Below, piece by piece: positions 16,649 to 27,978 of a stretch of 64,000 nucleotides of DNA. Position numbers and translations under genes: made by a program. The DNA comes from Mycolicibacter arupensis. Its GTDB lineage: Bacteria; Actinomycetota; Actinomycetes; Mycobacteriales; Mycobacteriaceae. Where the stretch lies: positions 1 through 64,000 of the forward strand of contig NZ_MVHH01000009.1 in NCBI RefSeq assembly GCF_002086515.1, written 5' to 3'. The notes under the pieces were generated by a model. The model worked only from the letters and a program-made list of their open reading frames with translations, did no database searches and had not been told where the DNA came from. Every line of letters starts with the position of its first letter. The stretch's first letter is position 1.

Positions 16649-17419
16649 TCAGTTGATCGTGAAGCCACCGTCGACGGCGATGGTCTGCCCGGTGACGTAA
16701 CCGCCGGCATCGGAGGCCAGCCACAGGACCGAGGCCGCGAGGTCCTCGGGGTCCCCCATCTTGCCCAGCACGATTCGGCCAGAAACGCTCTCGAGGTAGC
16801 CCGGCCGGTACTGCTCGGTCATCTCTGAAGCGAAGAAGCCCGGCGCGATCGCGTTGACCCGAATGCCCTTGCGCCCACCCCACTGCTGGGCCAGATCCCG
16901 GGTCAGACCGATGAGCCCGGCCTTACTGGCTGCGTAGGCCGCCTGCGGCAGACCGGCGGTGGTCAGGCCGAGAATGCTGGAGATGTTGACGATCGACGAG
17001 CCCGCCTGCATCACCCGTCCACAGGCCTGGGCCGCCCAGTAGGCGCCGTTGAGGTTGACGTCGATCACCTCGCGGAACTGCTCCGGGGTTTCGCGGGTGG
17101 CCGGGTGCGCCGTCCCGATTCCGGCATTGTTGATCAGCACGTCGACCCGGCCGAACCGCTCCGTGGCCGCCTCCACCATTGCCGTGGCGGCGTCGGGGTC
17201 CGCGATGTCGGTGGCCACCGGCAGGCCGACCCGGCCCGCGGCCGCCACCAGATCTGCCGCCTGCGCCAGTTTCTCCACGCGCCGCGCCGCCAGCACGACG
17301 TCGGCACCGGCCTCGGCGAAAGCCTTGGCGAAGTACACCCCGAGGCCCGAGGATGCCCCGGTCACCACGACGACTCTGCCGTCCATGCGGAACTTGTCCA
17401 GTACGCTCACCCGACTCAC
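16649..17419 (-). CDS. Short-chain dehydrogenase/reductase
   Basis: The classical SDR of 256 residues has the cofactor motif TGASSGLGVYFAKAF (about residues 20-34), the structural NNAG, the catalytic Ser in NISSILG and Tyr-x-x-x-Lys in AYAASKAGLIG. The C-terminus is VDGGFTIN. It probably oxidises a hydroxyacyl intermediate or reduces a ketoacyl one. Two GTG codons (17419 and 17410) can serve as start; the second has AAAGGTGA at better spacing. It lies between the APH and FadD genes in the same operon, with 13-nt and 53-nt gaps. Confidence 0.88.
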   Translation of the reverse strand: MSRVSVLDKFRMDGRVVVVTGASSGLGVYFAKAFAEAGADVVLAARRVEKLAQAADLVAAAGRVGLPVATDIADPDAATAMVEAATERFGRVDVLINNAGIGTAHPATRETPEQFREVIDVNLNGAYWAAQACGRVMQAGSSIVNISSILGLTTAGLPQAAYAASKAGLIGLTRDLAQQWGGRKGIRVNAIAPGFFASEMTEQYRPGYLESVSGRIVLGKMGDPEDLAASVLWLASDAGGYVTGQTIAVDGGFTIN

Positions 17420-17432
17420 CTTTCTCGTCTTT

Positions 17433-18464
17433 TTAGTTCTGCTTCAAAGCTTTTCGTGCCGCGGCGATGAACTCCGGCGTGGCCTGCGCGGCTACATCGG
17501 CATTCTGCACGTCTTTGGCACCGTGCTGGGCGCGGTGGGTGATCCCCTTGGCGATGACGCCGATCTTGAAGCTCGCCAACGCCTGGTAGAAGCTCCAGTC
17601 GCTCAAGTCGCGGCCGGACAGCTGCGCGTACTGCTCGGCCAGGGCGTCGGCGGACGGCAGGCGCTCGCTGGTCCAGGCCGCGGGGTGGCCGAAGACCAGG
17701 TCGAACGCCGGCGACCGGTAGGCACACATCAGTGCGATGTCGGTGAGCGGATCACCGAGGGTGGACAGCTCCCAGTCCACCACCGCCCGGATCCGGTCCG
17801 CGTGCTCCGGATCGCAGATCGTGTTGTCGATGCGGAAATCTCCGTGCACCACCGAGGGCTGGGAGGTCTGCGGGATGCTCTCGCTGAGGGCAGCGGCCAG
17901 TTTCTCGACGTCCTCGGAGAGTGCGGCATCGGCCTCGCCGGTCTTGACCAGGTCCCACTGCCGGGCCCACAGGCGCACCTGGCGCTCCAGGAATCCGTCG
18001 GGCCTGCCGAAGGATTCGAGGCCGACGGCGCGATAGTCCACCGCATGAAGGTCCACCAGGACCCGAACCAGCGCCGAGGCGTTGGCCGCCAATTCCGCGT
18101 CCGTCAGGGAATCCAGGTCGTCCTTGTGCCGATAGACCCGGCCGGTCACGAACTCCGTCACGGTCAGCGGGGCACCGCAGACCACGCCTTCGGCGTCCAG
18201 CGCGACGGGCCGGGCGATCGGAACTCCGGTGCCGTAGAGCTTGTCGGTAACGACGAACTCGCGGCCCACATCGTGCGCCGAGGGAGTGAGCCCGCCCAGC
18301 GGTGGGCGGCGCACCACCCACGCCGATGCTTCGTCGCTGACCTTGAAGGTGAGGTTCGACCGGCCACCGGCGATCAGTTCGACCGTGAGCTCACCTGCGA
18401 CGGGGACGCCGTGCGCGACCAGGTACTGCCGCAGGGCGACCGGATCCAGCGCTTGGACCGTCAC
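17433..18464 (-). CDS. APH-type phosphotransferase (FadE36/ACAD10-N-terminal-like)
   Basis: The 343-residue protein is an aminoglycoside-phosphotransferase-fold kinase. The catalytic loop VVHGDFRIDNTICD (HGDxxxxN) and the metal-binding AVVDWELSTLGDP are complete. Relatives in mycobacteria are often misnamed FadE36. In animals the same domain is fused to an acyl-CoA dehydrogenase in ACAD10/ACAD11, where it phosphorylates 4-hydroxyacyl-CoA. Here the GTG start at 18464 overlaps the ACAD stop in GTGA, so the two modules are separate but translationally coupled. That coupling supports a joint role in hydroxy-acid breakdown, not in antibiotic resistance. Confidence 0.85.
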   Translation of the reverse strand: MTVQALDPVALRQYLVAHGVPVAGELTVELIAGGRSNLTFKVSDEASAWVVRRPPLGGLTPSAHDVGREFVVTDKLYGTGVPIARPVALDAEGVVCGAPLTVTEFVTGRVYRHKDDLDSLTDAELAANASALVRVLVDLHAVDYRAVGLESFGRPDGFLERQVRLWARQWDLVKTGEADAALSEDVEKLAAALSESIPQTSQPSVVHGDFRIDNTICDPEHADRIRAVVDWELSTLGDPLTDIALMCAYRSPAFDLVFGHPAAWTSERLPSADALAEQYAQLSGRDLSDWSFYQALASFKIGVIAKGITHRAQHGAKDVQNADVAAQATPEFIAAARKALKQN

Positions 18465-19672
18465 CGGGCGGCGTCCTTGCGCGCCCGCCGCGCCGCACCG
18501 ATCCGCCGCTTGGCGATGGCCCAGCGGTGCACCTCGGACGGGCCGTCGTACACCCGGAACGGGCGCACCTCGCGGGAGAGCCGAGCCGGCGGCAGATCCT
18601 CGGTGACGCCCAGCGCGCCGCACATCTGCACGCTGCGATCGACGATCCGGAAGATCGCCTCGGCGGCGAAGGTCTTGGCGATCGACGTCGCATCGCCGGC
18701 GTTGCCGCCCTGATCCAGTTCCCAGCACGCCCGCACCAGCAGCGACCTGGTGGCGGCGATGTCGATCTCGTTGTCGGCCACCATGTTCTGGATCATGCCC
18801 AGATCACCCAGCGCCGACCCGAACGCCTCGCGCGTGACGATGTGCGACAACGCGGTGTCATGGCCGCGACGCGCGGCGCCGAGCCATCGCATGACGTGCG
18901 TCATGCGCGCCGGCCCCAGTCGGACCTGGGCGTATTCGAAACCGCGGTCCACCTCACCCAGCACCGCCTCGTCGGGCACCCGGACGTCCTCGAAGAACAC
19001 CTCGCAGTGCCCGCCCACCATGGAGCGGTCCAGGGTCGGGATGTGTCGCCCGACGGTCAGGCCCGGGGTGTCGGCGGGCACCAGAAACATGGTGGCCCCG
19101 CCGCGCTGGCCGGCCTCGCCGGAGGTCCGGGCCATGACGATGAAGAATCCGGCACCGTCGGCGCCGGTGATGTACCACTTGCGGCCGTTGATGTACCAAT
19201 CCCCGGAGCGGCGTTCGGCGGTGGTCGCCAGCGCCGCCGGATCCGAGCCCGCGCCCGGCGCAGGTTCGGTCATGGCGAAGGCAGACCGCACCTCGCCGGC
19301 CGCCAGCGGCGCAAGGTAGCGAGCCTTCTGATCGGGACTGGCCACCTCGGCCAGCAGGTGCACGTTGCCCTCATCGGGGGCGGCGATGTTGACCGCCGAC
19401 GGGCCGAACAGGGAATAGCCGGCAGCCTCGAACACCGGCGCGCGGTCGGACATGTTCAGCCCCAGCCCGCCGTACTCGACGGGCGCGTGCGGCGCGAACA
19501 CGCCCGCGTCGCGGGCTGCGGCCTGCAGTTCCTTGACCGTGGCGTCCCCGCCCGCGGCAGCGATGTCGCCACCGTGTCGGTCTTCGACCGGCAGAACCAC
19601 CTCTTCGATGAATGCCTGCGTTTTCTCGACCAGCGCCGTCACGTCCGGCGAATAGCTCAACTCGATCGCCAT
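18461..19672 (-). CDS. Acyl-CoA dehydrogenase, ACAD10/ACAD11-like
   Basis: The 403-residue flavoprotein shows FAMTEPAPGAGSDPAAL (substrate/flavin loop), WYINGRKWYITGADGAGF, RVRLGPARMTHVMRWLGAARRG-type dimer-interface helices and a C-terminal VYDGPSEVHRWAIAKRRI. The DGPxEVH ending is the one I associate with the ACAD10/11 clade rather than with standard fatty-acid FadE proteins (which have YGGTSEIQ). It is the promoter-proximal gene of the operon, starts at ATG 19672, and its stop overlaps the APH start. It diverges from the XRE-TetR regulator. Confidence 0.87.
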   Translation of the reverse strand: MAIELSYSPDVTALVEKTQAFIEEVVLPVEDRHGGDIAAAGGDATVKELQAAARDAGVFAPHAPVEYGGLGLNMSDRAPVFEAAGYSLFGPSAVNIAAPDEGNVHLLAEVASPDQKARYLAPLAAGEVRSAFAMTEPAPGAGSDPAALATTAERRSGDWYINGRKWYITGADGAGFFIVMARTSGEAGQRGGATMFLVPADTPGLTVGRHIPTLDRSMVGGHCEVFFEDVRVPDEAVLGEVDRGFEYAQVRLGPARMTHVMRWLGAARRGHDTALSHIVTREAFGSALGDLGMIQNMVADNEIDIAATRSLLVRACWELDQGGNAGDATSIAKTFAAEAIFRIVDRSVQMCGALGVTEDLPPARLSREVRPFRVYDGPSEVHRWAIAKRRIGAARRARKDAAR

Positions 19673-19794
19673 GTCACCCCATCACCCACTCGCATTGACC
19701 GACCGATCACTCGGCCCGAACACTACGGACTGTGACACAGAGGAGCATTTGCCGTCAAAAAACGGCGTACTGGCACCACCTCCGCTCCGGTATA

Positions 19795-19811
19795 GTTCAG
19801 TATTCCTGAAC
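19795..19811. promoter_or_regulatory. Perfect palindrome GTTCAG-N5-CTGAAC in the divergent promoter
   Basis: The 17-nt element is a perfect inverted repeat in the 156-nt gap between the acad operon and the XRE-TetR gene. It ends 17 nt before the regulator's GTG start, overlapping the expected promoter or leader. It is the best candidate autoregulatory operator and could also control the lipid operon. Confidence 0.65.
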
Positions 19812-19828
19812 AACAGTGGAGGTGACCG

Positions 19829-20740
19829 GTGGCAGATTCGGCGCAGTGCGGGACCGCGATCCGCGCCGCACGCCGCGCCCGGGGCCTAACCGTCCGCGAA
19901 CTCGCGCAGTGCCTTCGGGTCAGCCCCGCCACGGTCAGTGCGATCGAGAACGGCAAGACCGGGATCTCGGTTTCGCGGCTTCAGGAGTGCGCCGGGGCGC
20001 TCGGTGTGACTCCGGCCCAGATCCTCGCCGGCACCGTCGCCCGCCACCCGGCCACTCTGCACAGCGCGCAGGACCGCGACGCCGCCGCAGACCCCCGCGA
20101 CTGGCGACGCTTTCCGCCCCTTTCGCTCGACGGCGTGCTGGCCGCGGCCATCGACGCCTTCGTTCAGACCGGCTACCACGGCAGCACCATGCGGGACATC
20201 TCCGCCCGCGCCGGGATGAGCGTTCCCGGGATCTACCACCATTACCCCGACAAACAGACCCTGCTGGTCGCGATCCTCGATCTGACCATGACCGAACTGC
20301 ACTGGCGCGTCGACGCCGCCCGCGCCGAGGCCACGTCCGGCCTCGATGAGGTGCGCCTGGCCGTAGAAGCCTTGGCGTTGTTCCACACCCACCGCCAGAA
20401 GCTGGCGTTCATCGGAGCCAGCGAGATGCGCAGCCTTAACACCGCCAATCGCCAACGGATCGCTGACTCGCGAAATCAGCTGCAGCACATGCTCGACGCA
20501 GCCATCGACCGTTGCGCTCGAGAGTGCGCCGTAGACGTCGGCGACATTCTGAACCGCCGGATCGCCGGACGCGCCATCACGACCATGTGCACCTCACTGC
20601 CGCAGTGGTTCAACGCCGACGGGCCCGCCACGCCGGAGGAGACCGCACGCACCTATGCCGATTTCGCGGTCGCACTGCTCACCGGGCCCAGCAGCGCCGG
20701 ACTGCCTTCCCCGCCCCCGCCCATCGACGGCAGAATGTGA
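19829..20740 (+). CDS. XRE-TetR fusion transcriptional regulator
   Basis: This 303-residue regulator has two DNA-binding modules. Residues 8-68 form an XRE/Cro-type helix-turn-helix (IRAARRARGLTVRELAQCL, then VSPATVSAIENGKTGIS). Residues 100-150 form a TetR helix-turn-helix (MRDISARAGMSVPGIYHHYPDK), followed by a TetR-type ligand domain to the end. The GTG at 19829 follows an excellent GGAGGTGA Shine-Dalgarno. The gene diverges from the ACAD-APH-SDR-FadD operon and is only 3 nt before the oxoprolinase gene, so it may be co-transcribed with it. The ligand is probably an acyl-CoA, by analogy with other lipid TetR proteins; this is inference. Confidence 0.88.
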   Translation: MADSAQCGTAIRAARRARGLTVRELAQCLRVSPATVSAIENGKTGISVSRLQECAGALGVTPAQILAGTVARHPATLHSAQDRDAAADPRDWRRFPPLSLDGVLAAAIDAFVQTGYHGSTMRDISARAGMSVPGIYHHYPDKQTLLVAILDLTMTELHWRVDAARAEATSGLDEVRLAVEALALFHTHRQKLAFIGASEMRSLNTANRQRIADSRNQLQHMLDAAIDRCARECAVDVGDILNRRIAGRAITTMCTSLPQWFNADGPATPEETARTYADFAVALLTGPSSAGLPSPPPPIDGRM

Positions 20741-20743
20741 CCC

Positions 20744-23700
20744 GTGTCGGGTACATGGCAGTTCTGGATCGACCGGGGCGGCACGTTCACCGACATCGTG
20801 GCGCGTCACCCCGATGGCCACCTACTCACCCACAAGCTCCTCTCGGAGAACCCGGGCCACTACCGCGACGCGGCCGTGGCCGGAATCCGCGCACTGCTGC
20901 GCCTTGACGACGGCGCACCGATTCCCGCCGGACTGATCGAATCGGTGCGAATGGGCACCACGGTGGCCACCAATGCCCTGCTTGAGCGCGCCGGTGAGCG
21001 CACCCTGCTGATCATCACGCGTGGGTTCGGCGACGCACTGCGGATCGCCTATCAGAATCGGCCGCGCATCTTCGACCGGCACATCGTGGCCCCCGAGCAA
21101 CTCTACGAACGCACCATCGAGGTCGACGAGCGCATCGCGGCCGACGGAACCGTGCTGCGGGCACCCGATCTGGAGGCCCTGGCCGGGCCACTGCGCGACG
21201 CCCACGCCGACGGTATCGGCGCCTGCGCGGTGGTGTGCCTGCACAGCTACCGCAATGCCGCTCATGAGAAGGCGATCGCCGAACTCGCCCGCCGAATCGG
21301 CTTCAGCCAGGTCTCCCTGTCGTGCGAGGCCAGTCCACTGCCCAAGTTGATTCCCCGTGGCGACACCGCCGTCGTCGATGCCTACCTTTCGCCGGTACTG
21401 CGCCGCTACGTGGCACAGGTCGCCGACCAGCTGACCGACGTGCGGCTGATGTTCATGCAGTCCAACGGGGGATTGGCGGCAGCGGATCACTTCCGCGGCA
21501 AAGACGCGATCCTGTCCGGGCCCGCCGGCGGGATCGTCGGCATGGTCCGCATGTCCGCGCTGGCCGGCTTTGACGCGGTGATCGGATTCGACATGGGCGG
21601 GACGTCCACCGACGTGTCGCACTACAGCGCGGCCACCGGCGGATACGAGCGGGTGTTCACCACCGAGGTGGCCGGGGTGCGGCTGCGGGCGCCGATGCTG
21701 CACATTCACACCGTCGCCGCCGGCGGCGGCTCGATTCTGCATTTCGACGGAAGTCGGTACCGGGTGGGCCCGGAGTCCGCCGGCGCGGACCCGGGACCGG
21801 CCAGCTACCGGCGCGGCGGTCCGCTGACCGTCACCGACGCCAACGTCATGCTCGGGCGGATCCAGCCCGCCCACTTCCCGGCGGTGTTCGGCGAGGCCGG
21901 CGACCAGCCGCTGGACGCCGCGACCGTCGAACGGTCCTTCGCCGCCCTGGCCGCCGAGATCCACAGCGCCACCGGTGACGAGCGCAGCCCCGAACAGGTG
22001 GCCGAAGGATTCCTGCGCATCGCGGTGGCGAACATGGCCAATGCCGTCAAGAAGATCTCGGTGGCCAAGGGCCATGACATCACCCGGTATGCGCTGACCA
22101 CCTTCGGCGGAGCCGGCGGCCAGCACGCCTGCGCGGTCGCCGACGAACTCGGGATCCGCACCGTGCTGGTCCCGCCCATGGCCGGCGTGCTCTCCGCCCT
22201 GGGGATCGGACTGGCCGACACCACCGTGATCCGTGAGCGCGCGATGGAGATCCCGCTGGACGCCGGGGCGCTCGACGAATTGCACCACGTGGCCGACGAC
22301 CTGGAACGGCAGGCGCGCACCGAGCTTGCGGCCCAGGATGTCTCGCCCGAGCGAATCCAGGTCGTCCGCCGTGTGCACCTGCGCTACCAGGGCACCGACA
22401 CCCCGATTCCCGTCGAGCTCGGTGGCCTGACCGCGATGACGACGGAGTTCTACGACAGCCATCGCAGCATGTACTCCTTTCTGATGGAACGCCCGCTGGT
22501 CGCCGAGGCGGTGGCCGTGGAGGCAACCGGCCTCACCACGCAACCCGAGCTGTTCTCGCCAGATGCCGGCACCAGATCCGCCCGCAGTAGCGAGGTGGTG
22601 AGCCTGTATACCGGCGGCGCCTGGCGCGATGCACCGCTGTATCAGCGGGAGTCGATCACCGGCGTGGTGACCGGGCCGGCGATCATCGCCGAGGACAACG
22701 CCACCACCGTGGTCGACGACGGCTGGCAGGCGCAGATGACTGCCGACGGGCAATTGGTCTTGCAGCGGCTCAGCACGACCGCACCGGCGCGCGCGGGCAC
22801 CGCGGCCGATCCGGTCCTGCTGGAGATCTTCAACAACCTCTTCATGGCCATCGCCGAGCAGATGGGCGCCCGATTGGAGGCCACCGCCCAGTCGGTGAAC
22901 ATCCGCGAGCGGCTGGATTTCTCCTGCGCGCTGTTCGACGCGCACGGCAATCTGGTGGCCAACGCACCGCATATCCCGGTGCACCTGGGATCGATGGGCG
23001 CGACCGTCAAGGAGGTGATCGCACGCAGGGCATCGACCATGCGGCCCGGTCAGGTCTACGCGGTCAACGATCCCTACCACGGCGGCACGCACCTGCCCGA
23101 CATCACCGTCGTCACTCCCGTGTACGCCGCAGGTGCCACCGCCGGTGATCCGGTGTTGTTCTTCGTCGCCTCACGCGGTCACCACGCCGAGATCGGCGGC
23201 ACCACACCCGGTTCCATGCCTGCGGACAGCCGTTCGGTCGTCGAGGAAGGCGTACTGTTCGACAACTGGCTGTTGGTCGATGACGGGCAGTTCCGCGAAG
23301 AGGCGACCCGGGAACTACTGGCGGGTGCCGCGTTCCCCTCACGCAGCCCGGAGACCAACCTCGCCGATCTGCGGGCACAGATCGCCGCCAACCGCAAGGG
23401 CATCGACGAGATCCATTCCATGATCTCCCATTTCGGCCTGGAGGTCGTCCAGGCGTATATGGGCCACGTCCAGGACAACGCCGAGGAAGCCGTCCGCCGG
23501 GTCATCGATTCCCTCGATGACGGCCAGTTCCGGTATGAGATGGATTCCGGCGCAACCATCGCGGCGCGGGTCGCCGTCGACCGCGCGGCGCGCAACGCCA
23601 TCATCGACTTCGACGGAACTTCCGCACAACTGTCGTCTAATTTCAATGCGCCGTCCTCGGTGGCCACCGCCGCGGTGCTCTACGTCTTCCGAACTCTGGT

Positions 23701-24346
23701 GGCCGACGACATTCCGATCAATGACGGTTGCCTGCGCCCCTTGCAGATCAGGATCCCGGCCGACACGCTGTTGTCGCCGGCTTACCCGGCCGCTGTTGTC
23801 GCCGGCAACGTCGAGACCTCCCAGGCCGTCACCGGCGCCTTGCTGGCTGCGCTGCGTGTGCAGGCCGAAGGCTCGGGGACCATGAACAACGTCACGTTCG
23901 GCAACGCCGGCCACCAGTATTACGAGACCCTCGGCTCCGGCTCCGGTGCGGGCCAGGGTTACGACGGCGCCTCGGTGGTGCAGACCCACATGACCAATTC
24001 GCGGCTGACCGACCCCGAGATCCTGGAGATGCGCTTCCCGGTCTTGCTGCGCGAGTTCTCGATTCGCCGCGGCAGTGGCGGGGCGGGACGTTGGCGCGGT
24101 GGTGACGGCGGGCTGCGGCGAATCGAGTTCCTCGAGCCGATGACGGTCAGCGTGCTCACGGGGCACCGGCGAGTTGCGCCCTACGGAATGGCAGGCGGCC
24201 AGGCCGGAGAGTTGGGCCGTAACCGGGTGGAACGCGCGGACGGCACCGTGACCGAGCTGGCCGGATGCGATTCCACCGACCTGAAACCCGGTGACGTGCT
24301 GGTGATCGAGACCCCGGGCGGCGGCGGATATGGCGAGCCCGCCTGA
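20744..24346 (+). CDS. oplA: ATP-dependent 5-oxoprolinase (HyuA-HyuB fusion)
   Basis: The 1200-residue protein fuses a hydantoinase A/oxoprolinase half (1 to about 680) and a hydantoinase B half (about 690 to 1200), as in eukaryotic-type 5-oxoprolinases that hydrolyse 5-oxo-L-proline to glutamate with ATP. The N-terminal [15 protein letters not shown] and internal [14 protein letters not shown] are the actin-fold nucleotide loops. SGPAGGIVG and [16 protein letters not shown] are family hallmarks. It corresponds to Rv0266c. The GTG start at 20744 is 3 nt after the upstream regulator's stop. Related hydantoinases act on other cyclic amides, so the substrate is probable, not certain. Confidence 0.9.
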   Translation: MSGTWQFWIDRGGTFTDIVARHPDGHLLTHKLLSENPGHYRDAAVAGIRALLRLDDGAPIPAGLIESVRMGTTVATNALLERAGERTLLIITRGFGDALRIAYQNRPRIFDRHIVAPEQLYERTIEVDERIAADGTVLRAPDLEALAGPLRDAHADGIGACAVVCLHSYRNAAHEKAIAELARRIGFSQVSLSCEASPLPKLIPRGDTAVVDAYLSPVLRRYVAQVADQLTDVRLMFMQSNGGLAAADHFRGKDAILSGPAGGIVGMVRMSALAGFDAVIGFDMGGTSTDVSHYSAATGGYERVFTTEVAGVRLRAPMLHIHTVAAGGGSILHFDGSRYRVGPESAGADPGPASYRRGGPLTVTDANVMLGRIQPAHFPAVFGEAGDQPLDAATVERSFAALAAEIHSATGDERSPEQVAEGFLRIAVANMANAVKKISVAKGHDITRYALTTFGGAGGQHACAVADELGIRTVLVPPMAGVLSALGIGLADTTVIRERAMEIPLDAGALDELHHVADDLERQARTELAAQDVSPERIQVVRRVHLRYQGTDTPIPVELGGLTAMTTEFYDSHRSMYSFLMERPLVAEAVAVEATGLTTQPELFSPDAGTRSARSSEVVSLYTGGAWRDAPLYQRESITGVVTGPAIIAEDNATTVVDDGWQAQMTADGQLVLQRLSTTAPARAGTAADPVLLEIFNNLFMAIAEQMGARLEATAQSVNIRERLDFSCALFDAHGNLVANAPHIPVHLGSMGATVKEVIARRASTMRPGQVYAVNDPYHGGTHLPDITVVTPVYAAGATAGDPVLFFVASRGHHAEIGGTTPGSMPADSRSVVEEGVLFDNWLLVDDGQFREEATRELLAGAAFPSRSPETNLADLRAQIAANRKGIDEIHSMISHFGLEVVQAYMGHVQDNAEEAVRRVIDSLDDGQFRYEMDSGATIAARVAVDRAARNAIIDFDGTSAQLSSNFNAPSSVATAAVLYVFRTLVADDIPINDGCLRPLQIRIPADTLLSPAYPAAVVAGNVETSQAVTGALLAALRVQAEGSGTMNNVTFGNAGHQYYETLGSGSGAGQGYDGASVVQTHMTNSRLTDPEILEMRFPVLLREFSIRRGSGGAGRWRGGDGGLRRIEFLEPMTVSVLTGHRRVAPYGMAGGQAGELGRNRVERADGTVTELAGCDSTDLKPGDVLVIETPGGGGYGEPA

Positions 24347-24365
24347 TCGGAGTTAATCTCACGCG

Positions 24366-25322
24366 ATGTCCGACCAGTGGAGCCGGCGGGGGTTCTTGGG
24401 CCTCTGTGGCGCAGCCGGCGCCGCCGCGCTGCTGACCTCCTGCTCATCGAACAAGCACGGCAACGACGCGGCGCCCGGGCCGGTCACCATCACGCACCTC
24501 TTCGGCGAGACGACCGTTCCAGAGCCTCCGCGCCGGGTGGTCTGCGCCGGTTACACCGGGCAGGACGACCTGTTGGCGCTGGGCGTGGTCCCGATCGCGG
24601 TCACCGAATGGTTCGGCGATCAGCCCTTCGGGGTCTGGCCGTGGGCGCGGCGCCAGCTCGGGGATGCCAAGCCGGCAGTGCTGACTTTGGCCGACGGGAT
24701 CGCCATCACGCCGATCGCCGACCTCAAGCCCGATCTGATCATCGCCACGAACGCCGGCGTGGACGCCGAGACCTATAAGAAGCTGTCGGCGATCGCACCG
24801 ACCGTGCCGCAGTCGGGCGGCCCGAACGCGCAGGCCTTCTTCGAACCCTGGAAGGTTCAGGCCGCCGCCATCGGCACAGCGGTGCATCGCGGTCAGCAGA
24901 TGCAGTCGCTGGTCGACGGCGTCGACGCCGCGTTCACCGCTGTCGCCGCCGCGCACCCCGGCTTCGCCGGGAAGAAGGTGCTGTTGCTGGACGGGCGCCT
25001 CGACCGGGGCGCGGCGAGCGTCGCCACCGGCTGGCGAACGGCATTTCTGGGCCAGATGGGGTTGACCGTCGCCGAGGCTCCGCCGCTGATCGAACAGGAC
25101 CGGCTCGGGCCGACACTGCGCAACGCTGACGTGCTGATCTGGACCACCGAGAGCGACGACGAGCGCTCGGCGTTGTTGGCTGACCCCGAGATCGCCGCGT
25201 GTGAGTCGCGCTCCGTCTTCACCACCAAGGAACAGGCCGGCGCCATCGCGTTCGCCTCGCCCCTGAGCTATCCGGTGGTGGCCGCAGAACTGCCGGCGCT
25301 CATCGCGACGATCACCGGTTAG
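24366..25322 (+). CDS. fecB2: Tat-exported iron-siderophore-binding lipoprotein FecB2-like
   Basis: The 318-residue protein begins with a twin-arginine signal (SRRGFLGLCG) that ends in the lipobox LLTSC, so it should be folded in the cytosol, exported by Tat and lipid-anchored. The rest is a periplasmic-binding protein of the FepB/BtuF type. It runs from ITHLFGETTVPEPPRRVVCAG, through LLALGVVPIAV and DLKPDLIIATN, to a C-terminal SYPVVAAELPALIATITG. Position matches Rv0265c (FecB2). No ABC permease or ATPase is adjacent, so it must share a transporter or act in another way. It begins 19 nt after the oxoprolinase gene and is probably in the same transcript. Confidence 0.87.
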   Translation: MSDQWSRRGFLGLCGAAGAAALLTSCSSNKHGNDAAPGPVTITHLFGETTVPEPPRRVVCAGYTGQDDLLALGVVPIAVTEWFGDQPFGVWPWARRQLGDAKPAVLTLADGIAITPIADLKPDLIIATNAGVDAETYKKLSAIAPTVPQSGGPNAQAFFEPWKVQAAAIGTAVHRGQQMQSLVDGVDAAFTAVAAAHPGFAGKKVLLLDGRLDRGAASVATGWRTAFLGQMGLTVAEAPPLIEQDRLGPTLRNADVLIWTTESDDERSALLADPEIAACESRSVFTTKEQAGAIAFASPLSYPVVAAELPALIATITG

Positions 25323-25418
25323 GCCCAACTCTGGACGTTCGGTAAGACCCCTCTGGCAGCCCTCGCAGAATTGTGTTCTACATCACTATTCGGCGGGATC
25401 GGGGGCTACCGTCGTGGC

Positions 25419-26078
25419 ATGAGCGTGGCATTGGAATTCCCCCCTTTCACCAAGACCGACGCGATCCTCGACTACGGCGACAGCGCCCTGCTGCTGCAGT
25501 TCGACTCGACCACAGACGTCCTGTCCTGGACCGCGGCGCTGCATTCGGCCGCCTTGCCCGGAGTCGTCGACATCGTCCCGGCGTCGCACACCGTGTTGGT
25601 CAAGCTGGCCGCCCCTCGCCATCTGGCGGGCATCCGGCATCGCCTGACGCACCTGAGCGTCGACACCGACGCCAGTGCGGCCCGCGCCCCGCACCGCCCC
25701 GCCGATGTGGTGATCGACGTCATTTTTGACGGGCCGGACCTGACCGAGGTGGCGCAGCACACCGGCCTGAGTGTCGCCCAGATCATCAACGCCCACACGG
25801 CCACGCCATGGTTGGTCGGGTTCGGTGGATCCACACCGGGGTTCGCCTACCTTCTCGGCGGAGATCCGCGACTGCAGGTTCCGCGCCGGGCCGAGTTGCG
25901 TGCCGCGGTCCCGGCCGGCTCGGTCGCGCTGGCCGGCCAGTTCAGCGGTATCTATCCGCGTCAGTGGCCGGGCGGCTGGCAGGTCATCGGCCACACCGAC
26001 GCGGTCCTGTGGGACCTGGACCGGCCCCACCCGGCGCTGTTGACACCGGGCCTGTCCGTACAGTTTCGGGCCGCGTGA
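25419..26078 (+). CDS. pxpB: 5-oxoprolinase subunit PxpB (KipI-like)
   Basis: The 219-residue protein is of the PxpB/KipI/allophanate-hydrolase subunit 1 family, which forms the ATP-dependent bacterial 5-oxoprolinase with PxpA and PxpC. Family signatures are [10 protein letters not shown] near the start, and [20 protein letters not shown] then [24 protein letters not shown] in the second half. The ATG at 25419 is preferred over an upstream in-frame start because the family begins there. Its stop overlaps the first possible start of pxpC (GTGA). It corresponds to Rv0264c. No PxpA (LamB/YcsF family) gene is visible in the window. Confidence 0.88.
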   Translation: MSVALEFPPFTKTDAILDYGDSALLLQFDSTTDVLSWTAALHSAALPGVVDIVPASHTVLVKLAAPRHLAGIRHRLTHLSVDTDASAARAPHRPADVVIDVIFDGPDLTEVAQHTGLSVAQIINAHTATPWLVGFGGSTPGFAYLLGGDPRLQVPRRAELRAAVPAGSVALAGQFSGIYPRQWPGGWQVIGHTDAVLWDLDRPHPALLTPGLSVQFRAA

Positions 26079-26083
26079 CCGCC

Positions 26084-27536
<1,453 letters not shown>

Positions 27537-27978
27537 CCCACGGTGAACGTCCGATAGACGGCTGGTGCACGCCGGGTGTCCGCGCGGTAGACCCTCCGGG
27601 ACGCCCGCATCGCCGGCTCGTTCATAAGAATCACCCGTGCGATCGGGTCACCGCATGGATTATTCATTAACTTAATGGTGCGCTTCGCTCACCCGGGAAC
27701 CTGCTGTGAGCCACCCGGCTGAGGTTCGCTTTTCTCCAGAGGCGTGGCAATCGCGGCGTTGAGCTGCACGTTCGCGGCGCCAGATCCCCACGGGCACAAC
27801 GCACCCAGCATGCCGACGGCACAGGCCGGGAGGCACGAATTACTGACTCCCTGCCACTCTGCTGCCAATCGCTTCCAGGGGCCGACTTCGACAAGACGCC
27901 CGACAAAACGGCACCTATGGTGTGACCGTCGCGGGCTTGCCCTGGCCCTGTACGCGAAACCCCTGGAGAGAAACCCTC
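27537..27978. other. Long non-coding region before the SbtA-like gene
   Basis: These 442 nt hold no convincing gene. An AT-rich patch (27657-27677, ending with the perfect palindrome CATTAA-C-TTAATG at 27665-27677) is a plausible promoter/operator. If so, the transcript of the downstream transporter has an untranslated leader of up to 300 nt. I do not recognise a known riboswitch in it. Confidence 0.5.

Noticed and set aside
17433-18464. APH-fold kinase considered as an aminoglycoside resistance enzyme
   Set aside because: Its overlap with an acyl-CoA dehydrogenase and similarity to the ACAD10/FadE36 type point to lipid metabolism.
20822-23092. Open frame of 756 codons on the minus strand
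   Set aside because: It lies wholly inside the 5-oxoprolinase gene and is a shadow caused by high GC at third codon positions.
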